From positions 16,366,501-16,430,500 of the forward strand of contig NC_088320.1 in assembly GCF_910592395.1 (NCBI RefSeq): a DNA stretch of 64,000 nucleotides, given 5' to 3'. Positions 10,674-21,400 of this stretch are shown here, piece after piece (position 1 is the first letter of the stretch; every line of letters starts with the position of its first letter). Both the position numbers and the translations under genes were made by a program. The DNA comes from Lineus longissimus (lineage: Eukaryota; Nemertea; Pilidiophora; Heteronemertea; Lineidae). A model generated the notes under the pieces. The model worked only from the letters and a program-made list of their open reading frames with translations, had not been told where the DNA came from and made no database searches.

Positions 10674-11708
10674 TTAACTTCGGTGACAGTTAAATACCTT
10701 CCGCAGGGCTTGTCTGAACCGTTGGCCCGTTGAACAGTAGATGAAGAAATTCACAAAACTGTTTAAATTGCTCAGAAAGTATGAAATATTGAGAACACCC
10801 AAATATATATCAAAGTCTAAATCGAGACTTGAGTATACTTGAATTGCTCCAACCATTGCGGAAAGCCCGCCTGGCATCTCTAGTATTATAAATATAGCCA
10901 CCACGGTCACCACCCGATACGTAACCATCGTCATTTGTTTGTCTCGCTGTACGTCATTCTTTGTGAGATGAGAAGTAGTCGCCTGCTTGAGGCTAGATAA
11001 TATCAAGCCGGTGAGGATTAAGAGACTAATTATTGGTATCAATGAATTAATAATGATATGAAGGCTTACTATGTATATGGTAAAGAAATAATAGTCAAAG
11101 TACAAGTCAGTATAGTGCCACCAAGGCAAGATCATACGCGAACAAGGGTCGTAACGGAATGTGACTCCGATTGAGAGGAACAGAGGGATTCGATACAAGA
11201 AGGCGCCAAAACAGATTGCGGATATCGAAATGTAGGCATTCTTCTTTGTGCATAAAGCTGCCGCCAACAGTGGCCTACAGAGAGCAATGAATCGCTCAGT
11301 GGCAACACAAAGTGTAATAAAAATGGATGCAGTCTTTGAAAAGAATATCAGTGTGCGGAGATAACTGTATGCGTGCGCATCAAACAAAACATACTCGAAC
11401 CAAAACCCCGTATAGTCGTACAAGACCCGCATTGATTCACCCAATACTTGCGAAACCAAGACTAAACTATCGGTTACTGCTAAACCTTGTAGCAGCACAG
11501 AAGTTGATGTGTATGGCCGCTCATATCCTACGCCAATAATCGCAAGTATATTTGCTGGAAAACCAATGGCTGCCATGATTAATGTTAATGGTACTTTAAC
11601 GGTGAAAGCCGCCAAATCATAGAAACCAATCAAAGGCAGTATTTGGTACAAACATGTTCCATTCTCCCTGGATATGGTCAAAGGAATGGCCTCGTTTGTC
11701 GTCGCCAT
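10674..11708 (-). CDS. Class A neuropeptide-type GPCR, copy C (intact, 344 aa)
   Basis: Intact single-exon paralogue of copy B with the same length and landmarks: N-terminal TCLY Cys, GFPAN in TM1, LAVTDSLVL in TM2, ATERF at the cytoplasmic end of TM3, second-loop DPCSR, an LEMPGG TM6, NSFVNFFIYC in TM7 and a GQRFRQAL tail. Differences from B concentrate in the N-terminus, the second extracellular loop (SIGVTFRYDPC) and the third intracellular loop, as expected if ligand contacts or coupling have diverged. Predicted plasma-membrane receptor, ligand unknown. The start is the ATG giving MATTNEA, conserved in all three copies. Upstream DNA to about 12400 is paralogous to the flank of copy A. Confidence 0.9.
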   Translation of the reverse strand: MATTNEAIPLTISRENGTCLYQILPLIGFYDLAAFTVKVPLTLIMAAIGFPANILAIIGVGYERPYTSTSVLLQGLAVTDSLVLVSQVLGESMRVLYDYTGFWFEYVLFDAHAYSYLRTLIFFSKTASIFITLCVATERFIALCRPLLAAALCTKKNAYISISAICFGAFLYRIPLFLSIGVTFRYDPCSRMILPWWHYTDLYFDYYFFTIYIVSLHIIINSLIPIISLLILTGLILSSLKQATTSHLTKNDVQRDKQMTMVTYRVVTVVAIFIILEMPGGLSAMVGAIQVYSSLDLDFDIYLGVLNISYFLSNLNSFVNFFIYCSTGQRFRQALRKVFNCHRS

Positions 11709-11738
11709 CGCAACTGGTTTTAACCGTCAAATCTACGA

Positions 11739-12101
11739 TCATGAAATAAATATTTTTGTAACATCTAGTTCACCAGTTGGCACTCCTGGATAAAGAAGCT
11801 CTTGGTTTATACACGATAGACCAATTCTGGTCGTTACTGCTGCATGCGTATCACTCTGTTGTGTATAAACGGCGAATAACACCAAATTATAGAAACAAAT
11901 CAAGAGTCTCGGATACAAACATAGTCCACGCTTTATGGATGTGCTGAAAAGAGTGGCCTCGCCAGTTCTCACCATCGTAGATGTTTTCACCTTAAAATCT
12001 ACGAGCAAATCATCACAATTTTTTAGAAAAATAGCTTTGGCTTTAGTTTCCATCAGGTATTTTGACAGGTGGCTGTCTGGATAAAGAAGCTCTCGGTTCA
12101 A
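11739..12101 (-). pseudogene. Duplicated N-terminal GPCR fragment upstream of copy C
   Basis: Counterpart of 558-800: an ATG at 11975, 267 bp upstream of the copy C start, followed by a receptor-like N-terminus (MVRTGEATLFS, then LCLYPRLLICFYNLVL), after which similarity to the receptor ends. The frame is open for another 40 codons upstream, but those codons resemble the leader repeat rather than protein. The equal spacing in both copies shows it is part of the duplicated unit. Confidence 0.5.
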
Positions 12102-12409
12102 GTCAAGATTGGTAAACTAATCTTCTGGTCGATGCTGCGTATCACTGCCTTGTCGAGGTGACGTCATGATCCAGATTTATTTGGTGAATGGAATGAGAAA
12201 GACCTGACTTATTCAAACTGGTTTTTCAATGTTGCATGAAATACCCAACTTTCATGCGGCGTCCGGTAAACATTTGTGTTTAGGCTTATATATCGCCGAC
12301 TAACTGGAGCGATTAAATAAAAGAAAACCCCAAGGAAATGATTTCATCAATGTATTGATTATCATCGAAAACAAGGCATCATTATTTGCCAAACATTAAA
12401 CTTCGTTCC

Positions 12410-13245
12410 AACACTCTTTTTTAACATGCAATTTACATACTGTTTCTAATTCTTACTAAACTACACATGCATAATAATGATCTGATAATGATAAACTTGT
12501 ACGTGTATTAATGATTAAGGCCATCGGCCCCTTACAATAATACAAATTAATATATCAAGCAATATCAACTCAAAATGACAAAACAAAGATATATAATTAG
12601 AATTCAAGTCTCCTACCCCTACTATTGTATAGAAAAACTGACAAAATATGCAATGTTTACTATTCATTAAGGAGACAAAGGAATATATCTCCGGCTCGGA
12701 AATCAAAGGTGAAAATCTGGAACAATACACATACATTAAAAACAAGAAATACATCGTCCAATTCATTACAATTGCAATAGCGACAAACAACTAATTCCCT
12801 TGAGTGGTTGTCGCTGAATAAGCCACAACTAAAACTTGCCAATGCATTTCTAAAATGCTTAACTGTAATAACATTCAGATACCAATCTGATTCTAACACA
12901 TTTGTATAGTATGAGCAACATGATGTGGTTGACTGAGCTGGTCTATTCGACCATCCCTGGCGATCAACATCATATACTCTTTGAGATTAATAAAGAAATA
13001 AAAAGCGCCTCATTTTCTACACCTTGATTCAGCCATCATACTGAAAACCAGAAAAACATAATATTTTTCAAATGTCAGAGGCCCAATTTGTTTTATCATT
13101 TTCTAAATCCTAGAGTTGCATTTGGTAGGCTAGTTTTGCATATCTATCAGTGACGGCAATTTTACATAGCTCTCTAAACCAATACTTTGTACATATTATT
13201 TTCGTATTACAACTAAAATTCGCTATACCACAATCACCAACACTG
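12410..13245. other. No gene seen
   Basis: AT-rich sequence without a supported frame, repeat family or inverted ends. Confidence 0.3.
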
Positions 13246-13249
13246 CAGT

Positions 13250-14340
13250 ATTATGAGCTTGCGTTGACACGACCATGTTGCTTACAACAATACAATTGTA
13301 CTCGTTCAATACATTGGTATTCTTCATTTCCCCAGATCTCTGAACCAGACCTCATAACAGGTTTAATCTTTGCGTCAAAAATCTTAAAGAACATATTGTT
13401 TGGTAGATTCGCAAAGTTGTCCAATGAATGAAAACAACCAATGGCGGCTCTTTTACCTATGCCCGCCTTGTAACTTGCCATATTCGTACACGATAGGTCT
13501 GATATAAACTTCAACCCTAGGTCTATATACTCGTCCACAATCTCCAACTCTTGCCCCGTTTATGTCCATGTTGCAGACGCTGCTACTCCAACTCCTTTTC
13601 TAAATACCATAATCTTACTTTTCGTTGAATTTACCTTCAAAACCCATTCTCGATTATGCTCCTCTATAATATCTAATAAAGCTTGTTAAGTATTTTTGTT
13701 GTCTGAGAAAAACACGATGTCACCAGCAAATAATAATAGATGTAATTTAGGTTTATCCTCACGAGCCATGTCCCTCGAAGGCCACTTCTTTCTATTTTTT
13801 AAGTTAGTTCATATATAAGAACAACAATGGACTTAAAATACATCCTTACTTCTAACCAACTGTACTGTCAAAATACTCTCGGAACATTGTTGACCAGCTC
13901 TGACACATGTGACCCGTCACCGCAAAACCAGGCGCATGTCGCACAGAAGATGAGGCTGAATGACACCAGGAGATAATGGAAGAAATTGATGTGCTTATAT
14001 TTCACAAAAGGCAGACAACAGAGAAATGAACAAACAGTCCGTCTCAACCTGCCAAGATCAGAGCGACATGCCACTGCTTTTGCTGTGACGGGTTACACAT
14101 GCCTGTATACACTTGTAAATTGCCTTTATGGCATTTAAAAGTTATCATCTACTCCCTTCATCTCCAGCAACCTCTGTCAGTAATTTACCTCTGTTCACAA
14201 CATCAAAGGATTTTGAAAAGTCAATAAAAGCAGTGTAAAATCTAACTTTCCTTTTTGCGATATTTCTGTGTATCAAGGTATGAAATATAAATTCATTATA
14301 AATAGTACTACACTTCCTTCTAAACCCAGCCTGACATTCT
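13250..14340 (-). pseudogene. Dead LINE reverse transcriptase (jockey/RTE-like), split by a MITE
   Basis: Read on the minus strand, RT blocks appear in order: AFIDFSKSFDVVNR near 14190, LLLFAGDIVFFSD near 13710 (the catalytic FADD is mutated to FAGD), and the thumb/connection at 13251-13547 (YIDLGLKFISD, then IKPVMRSGSEIWG). Several in-frame stops occur. A MITE at 13909-14098 sits between the first and second blocks. This is an inactive retroposon. Confidence 0.75.
13909..14098. mobile_element. MITE family 2, copy 1
   Basis: 190 bp with inverted ends of about 36 bp: GTGACCCGTCACCGCAAAA on the left and the complement of TTTTGCTGTGACGGGTTAC on the right, both followed inward by a CATGTCGC motif. 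It interrupts the LINE relic. A second copy is at 31183-31368. Confidence 0.75.
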
Positions 14341-14923
14341 CTTGGACTTTTTCTTTGGTGATGTGTTTGGTAATATGAACTGATCGACCATGTTTTTTTA
14401 ACTTGTGAAACTTTTGAAGGTGGGGCAGTTCACAGCTCGACGCTGGGGGAGGCAGACACGTTCGTATGGTGTGGTGAGGACTCCTGTGTGAACTCAAACC
14501 CGTTTGCTGACCGAAATGGTTAACATTTTCACTGTGTGGAAATGTTAGAGCTGCCTTGGCGTCAGCTGTTGGTCTTGGCATAGTTACCGTACCAACTGCG
14601 TGTTCTCGTGTTGTGGTATTGCTACCAAACGATTCTTGGAGGAGAAAGGAATATTACTTATAGCGTGCTCCGTTACATACATGTAAAAACGATGTATGAC
14701 ATATCACACGGGTTTTTTATTTGACCTACTTTTTAAGACTAAGTTACGGTCTGGTTCGATTCCTGGTTTGGTCACCAGTTGGCCAAAATCGAAAAAACTG
14801 AATCGCATTGATCATTGGTAAATTTTTATCATATGACTAGAAACTTGGTTTGAAGACAAAGGGAGGCTCCGTACGTTTGTGTAGAAATATGGGCCTATCT
14901 TATGTATATATTGCACATATTTT
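14341..14923. other. No gene seen
   Basis: No supported frame; a 102-codon minus-strand frame at 14273-14581 mostly overlaps the LINE edge and has no recognisable domain. Confidence 0.3.
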
Positions 14924-15420
14924 AGACAAGACCACTGTTGATTTTTAAAGCTTTTAGCAGTTAATTTGTCAATGTCTGACCGCGGCGCATCGATTACTGC
15001 GTGGGGTTGTGAAACTGAAATTTTGATATGATATTCCGGACAGTCGAGAAAGTAAATGGTGAAATGTAAACTGGTAGTTGTGAACGGAATGTTTTAGATA
15101 ATCGGACAAGTTGGAGAGACGTTGATAGTGTCAGCCGGTTCAACCAACTGGGAGCAAAATATAAAAAACGCCCCTATAATTGCCAAGTTTCCAATAATCT
15201 GAATTAATTTTTTCAGCAACATATTCTTATTCATATCTGTAGACTTACCACAGCAAATATATTTGGAGGGGTATTGAAAAAAAAAACATACTCGTGTCTA
15301 GGTCTGGATCCTCAAACGTATACAGTATATATGCAATAGTGTTTTTGTAACATTTCTTGAACTACAGGCATTTGACGGAACCGCTCCAACCTATGAATAT
15401 TCAATGGCAGTCTTATTTCT
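14924..15420. mobile_element. MITE family 1, copy 3 (inverted), forming the 3' end of the TIR gene
   Basis: Reverse-oriented relative of 2992-3435 and 18724-19166, recognised by AGACAAGACCACTGTTG at 14924, the central GTCTGACCGCGGCGCATC region, and ACCTATGAATATTCAATGG at its other end near 15390. About 85 bp of extra sequence lies at 15295-15385. Its outer end overlaps the stop codon of the TIR-domain gene, so the 3' UTR of that gene is MITE-derived. Confidence 0.65.
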
Positions 15421-18400
15421 TTTTTTCAAACAGGCCTCGGACGTCATCCTTCCAGGTCCCCTTTTTTCCAGGCACCTGTGTTCTTTTTTCAGGCACCGGT
15501 GTTTCATTTTCAGGCACCTGTGTTTCATTTTCAGGCACCTGTGTTTCATTTTCAGGCACCTGTGTTTCATTTTCAGGCACCTGTGTTTTGTTTCCAGGCA
15601 CCTGTGTTTCATTTTCAGGCACCTGTGTTTCATTTTCAGGCACCTGTGTTTCGTTTTCAGGCACATAGCTAATACCTGTCACACCACGTAATAAAAATGG
15701 AATGTGACAATCCTGTTTACCACCAAGAAATATCGGAATCAAATTATTCTTCCTGTACTTTTGGTACAATAGTTGAATCAAGGTTGCTCTTAATACCCAG
15801 TTTGCTTCCGTTTCTTCAGGTTTGGACTTTGTTAAAATGGAGAAGAAATATTCGCACTTATAAAACTTATCTTGAAGCAGTGCAATGAAATCTGTGCCTG
15901 GTTCTCCTTTATTGAAATAAAAAACCCTCAGTTTTTTTCCAGTCGATAATTCAATATCTTGAAGCTCGCGGTAGAATTTTTCAGTTGCCTCTCCTGATTG
16001 ATCAGATGTGTCGTGCAGCATTATGTCGTACTCGTAGTCGTTCGGTTTGCTCTGCTGAGTCTCATGGTGTGTTTGTGTTTTATGAATTAGCGTGGCCAAA
16101 TCATCTAAACTCTCGACTGTAAAGTAAAGGCAATACTTTTTTAGAACACATGTCCTAATCCGCATGACGATAACATGTAACTGATTACTTATTAATTATA
16201 ACCACTGAGATAAACAGCCGGCCCCTTTAATTCCCTTGCATAGCTCATTGATAGAGCTACACGCAGTAGTTTACTTTCATACAGTCCTGACTCACCGATT
16301 GAGTACCGTTTCTGGATATGTCGCTTTCCTACACCCCAAGTTCAAGAAGCCACAAATCAAGACTTTTGTTGAAATTTGCTCTTGGTTTTTCGTATTTGAT
16401 TGGACTATTACTATATATTCAATGGCATGGCAGGATTTAGTGAAGAACACTCACCACGTAGTAAAAGTTGTTCAACGTTCTCTTTCATCTCACCAACCAT
16501 CGCATTTGTATCATCACCAGTCTCTTTCATCGCATCGATTAGCGCTTTCATGCCATCAATTTTCTTGTTGATCTCTGGTAATTGCATCGATAGGCCCTCT
16601 TTCAATTCTTCCAGCAGCTTATTAGTTTCTTCTAGCAATTCCATACTTTCCGCAGCCTGCATGACCTGTAGTGAGCTCAGCCAATCTAAGATTGATCTCG
16701 TTTGTTCCTTTAACTTGATCTGATCCTTCTTCGCCCAAAGCAGTTTCGAAATGTTCCCAGTACAATGCTTATTTACTTTTAGCAGAACCTTTTTGGACTT
16801 TTCCAATGTACATTTTAGGCCGAACTCCAATCTATCTTTTGTATTAGCGACCTGGTACAGGTCCTTAGTGTAAATGTATATAATAGCATCAGAAGCATAT
16901 TTTAACAAACCAGCAAACTCTTCAATGCTGTCATCTATCGTTTTGAAGGCCTTAACATGTTCCCACACCTCTTTGAAGACTTGAATGAGAGGCGCGACCC
17001 ATGGGACTGCAGCTCCTATTCCTGCCAGATCTTCTGCTGATGATGCAGCAACGGCATGAATGGCCTTTATCGTCTTAGCCGCCGCAACACCTACCTTGGG
17101 TGCTGCTTCACTAAGGAGATAATCTCGAAGGTGCCCAGCACACTGAAAATAAGAGAGGGAAAATAGTAGTTTTATTCAATGGATTATTTTTAGTAGTCGT
17201 TTCTATCAGAGGCTTTTAGCTTTTGTATTAAGTGTTAAGAAAATATGACACTATGATTTATATCTACCAAGTTAAAAAGATGACTTACAACCATGTACGT
17301 GAAACACATCCAAACGTTATTTTGATATGAAAAAAAAATTGTTTCTGTAAACGACGAAAAGATATACCTCGACCTGGTAGAATAGAAAGGGTTTTCACCA
17401 ATGTGTGGTACATCATCATCATCTTCTTCATAAGTAACGGCGTATTTTAAGCCAAGACTAGGACCTTTACTATATAAAATTGCTGGAGCAGCAAAAAAAT
17501 TACATGTATATCCTTTTTCTTAGGCAGGTTCTATCATTATTATTGTCATCAAAGATTGTGTTTTTAAATCATAACCTAAGTTCAGTTCTCATTAGCCATA
17601 TATCCTTTCGTCAACAAGCGGATTGTAGGACTATTACAATGAGATTACATTGACAAATCACATATGGTTTACACATGCCTTATGAATCCACTTTGGCATG
17701 TTTATCTTCGCAGGTCTCTTGATGATTGCAGATATGATTGCATCTCGTGATGGAGCAAGACTATCTTCTTTCCCTCTACAATAATCCTCATTTCTCTTCA
17801 ACAAGTCGTCGATGGCTTTCGAAAATTGTTCGTAGTTCAATGCTTCCTCTCTGCAAAAGATGAAGAGAGCGTCTCAAAACAACATATGAGCCCTGACCAT
17901 TTGAATGATGCTTTTTCTCTGCTGGCACTCTCGTAGGAGTGGCATGCCTAATTAAGGCCGTGAGGAACTTTAAGTAGCCTTATTTGTAAAAACATAAGTG
18001 CATAGGCTAAGATAAGTTACAGTACATACCTTTCCGCTTGAGGGTCATAGTGTTCATTAAATACATCACAACCAAGCAATACACGCTCCGGGCCGAACGC
18101 CAAGTCCAGGTTCGTGACAAAGTAGCTCCACACCAGTCCGTTCATGAGACCGTCCTCGCTCTTCGGTACCTGAAACAGTTAAGAAAACATGTCGGATAGA
18201 ATCCCATTAGATGATTGATGACTTATTCATTGTCAGTTTGATCTTGAAATAATGTCGAGCTAATTAGGCTGATCATTTCAATGTTGGACCAAAGGTATCT
18301 GAATTATGATAGTAGTGAAAAGGGCATCACGGGCTTGATTTTGTCTTAATCATTTCTATATCCAGCCACCTCGATATTCAGGAACAATAGCAAACAACAA

Positions 18401-21400
18401 TCTTGCTAACTAACCAGTACTAGGAGGTGGGGCAGCATACTAGGAGTCTAGTATATATTTTCACCCTTGATAGGTTTCGCCTTCTCTGATGTGTGTCCCA
18501 ACGACCTGATGGCAATTAATAAATCCGAGAAGCCAGCATTGGTTTGATCTCTGTATATCTGATAATGCTGCCTTCTGAATTCCATTAGGTTTGGTTGTTT
18601 ACATAGCGCTGTGTCGATTACGGTAACTGCAGTCAACCTTACTTTACGGTGAGAGCAGGCTATGTTTAGTGGAGTGTCCACGACTCTGGAGATGATGAAT
18701 AAGGAGATTACACAGATATAGACGAGACAAGACCACTAATGAATATTCATAGGTTGGAGGGTCGAGGCCCATCAATTAGACGAGTGCATGTTTTTTACTC
18801 TCAAGTACATATTTGGAGAGGTATTGAAAAAATATTTGCTGTGGCAAGTCTACAGATATGAAGAAATTATTTGATGAAAAAATTAATTTCGAATTTTGCT
18901 AATTGGGTAATAGGGGGCGTGTTTTGAGTTTTTTCTGCCAGTTGGCTGAAAACAGTGGAAATATCAAAGTCTGTCTAATTTGTCGATTATCAAAAAATTT
19001 CCGTGGTCAATCACCAATTTCCATCGCACCAGTTACTCGCAAGACTAGCCCGTATATCATATCCGAATTTCAGTTTCACTACTTGACGCGTTCTTTGATG
19101 CGTCGCGGTCAAACATTGACAATTTAACTGCTAAAAGGCTTAAAAAATCAATTGTGGTCTTGTCTCAGACTACAGGCTTTAATACACAGACGCCATCTTA
19201 CAAAGGAGGAAGCACGACCATGATTACGGTAATCTTCTCTAACTGGATTATCTTCTTCATTTAGCTTTCAAAAAGGGGAGATGTTTATAAGATTAGTTAG
19301 TTTCCCTAAGTACAGATGGCAGCATCTTCTTGTCCGTGACATTCAGTTGGTCAGCATCCCCTGACATCATGTACTTATACAGGGTGGTCCAGAAAAAACG
19401 CAACCGGATACTTCCACTACCGGGGGGGGGGGGGGGTTAAAACCATTGATATCAGTGGATGGGGAATATTGCTAGAAGAGGAATGATCCTAAGATCGCCC
19501 GATTTGGTTCTGGAATCAGTATTATTGTTTTAGAGCCTATTTTGAGAAGCCCTGACAGGCTTCATTCGCCCACAGGAAAAATCGAACTGTGCCGGTGAAT
19601 TGAACTTGATAAGTAGGTGGATTAAATGTAAGGTGATAATACTGATATGAGATAATGTTGATAAGGTTCCCAGTGACCATTTGCAACTGAGTAAAGGTCG
19701 TGTTAGCATGGTCAGGCCTCAGCACACTAACCTGCAACCTGGCCAAGGGACTCCAACCTTGCTTCACAAAAACGTCTCAACAACAAAAACTACTAAACAG
19801 AATTGGTCGATCTTGGTATCATTCTTCTTCTAGAAAGATTCCCCACCCATTGGTATCAATGGTTTTAACTGCCCGGTAGTGGAAGTATCCGGTTGTGATT
19901 TTTCTGGACCACCCTGTATAAGTACATGATGTCAGGGGATGCTGACCAACTGAATGTCACGGACAAGAAGATGCTGCCATCTGTACTAACTTACCTTATA
20001 AACATCTCCCCTTTTTTGAAAACTATATAAATGAAGAAGTTAATTCAGTTAGAGAAGATTACCGTAACAATATAGCGATCACTCTCTCTAAAACTGCTAA
20101 CTGCTGCTACATGGACAGTATCAATTTGATACTGCTAACTGCTGCTACATGGACAGTATCAATTTGATACTGTCCATGTAGCAGCAGTTTTAGAGAGAGT
20201 GATCGCTATATATTGTTACAGCAGCAGTACACGAGCATGCTTCATAGCAATATTTGGTCACTGTACGTTACACACTAAATAATGCTTTCGGGCACATTAT
20301 TTATTTCAGTTTGCTCATCTGCAAATCTCGAGCAGGCGGTCTACTAATACGACCAGATCCAGTGGACTTCCAGAAATTGCAGCCGAATCAATTCACAGGG
20401 CATATAGCATCCCCAACAGCAAGAAAATAGTAGAAAAAAAATCAGCTGTTGCAAATATGCCAAACTATACAAAAGTAGAAGGTTTTGTGCCAGAAAAGTT
20501 ATGTAAAGTTATAATAAATGGTTATAATCTAATTCGTGCAGTAATTACCGGAACAAAAAAGAATTGGACCCCTCACAAAAACCCAACCCTCTGTATGAAA
20601 GCACAAGAAATCCATGTATGTAAGTGTAGCAACATGAAGCTTGGAGTTCTGCCCTTCACTTCAGCACAAGTTGTGGGTCTTAGGTTTCTAGTATCAAGGG
20701 TCTTAGGTTTCTAGTATCAAGGTTCTTAGGTTTCTAGCATCAAGGGTCTTAGGTTTCCAGCATCAAGGGTCTTAGGTTTCTAGCATCAGGGGTCTTAGGT
20801 TTCTAGCATCAAGGGTCTTAGGTTTCTAGCATCAAGGGTCTTAGGTTTCTAGCATCAAGGGTCTTAGGTTTCTAGCATCAAGGGTCTTAGGTTTCTAGCA
20901 TCAAGGGCCTTAGGTTTCTAGCATCAAGGGTCTTAGGGTTCTAGCATCAAGGGTCTTGGGTTTCTAGTATCAGGGGTCTTAGGTTTCTAGCATCAAGGGT
21001 CTTAGGTTTCTAGCATCAAGGGTCTTAGGTTTCTAGCATCAAGGGTCTTAGGTTTCTAGTATCAGGGGTCTTAGGTTTCTAGCATCAAAGGGTCTTATTT
21101 TTCTAAAATCAAGGGTCTTAGGTTTCTAGCATCAAGAGGACTTAGGTTTCTAGTATCAAGGGTCTTAGGTTTCTAGTATCAAGGGTCTTACGTTTCTAGT
21201 ATCAGGGGTCTTAGATTTCTAGCATCAAAGGGACTTAGGTTTCTAGCATCAAGGGTCTTAGGTTTCTAGCATCAAGGGTATTGGGTTTTTAGGATCAAGG
21301 GTCTTAGGGCTCTAGCATCAAGGGTCTTAGGTTTCTAGCATCAAGGGTCTTAGGTTTCTAGCATCAAGGGTCTTAGGGCTCTAGTACGGTCTTAGGTTTC

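Noticed and set aside
15357-15691. Long plus-strand frames over the 21-bp repeat
   Set aside because: All frames are open because of the repeat; the minus-strand frame is tied to a TIR domain and splice sites.
18030-18169. A STING-like look of the GLVWSYFVTNL segment in the TIR protein
   Set aside because: Only this short stretch resembles the STING ligand-domain start; the following residues are helical and charged and show none of the later STING strands or lid.
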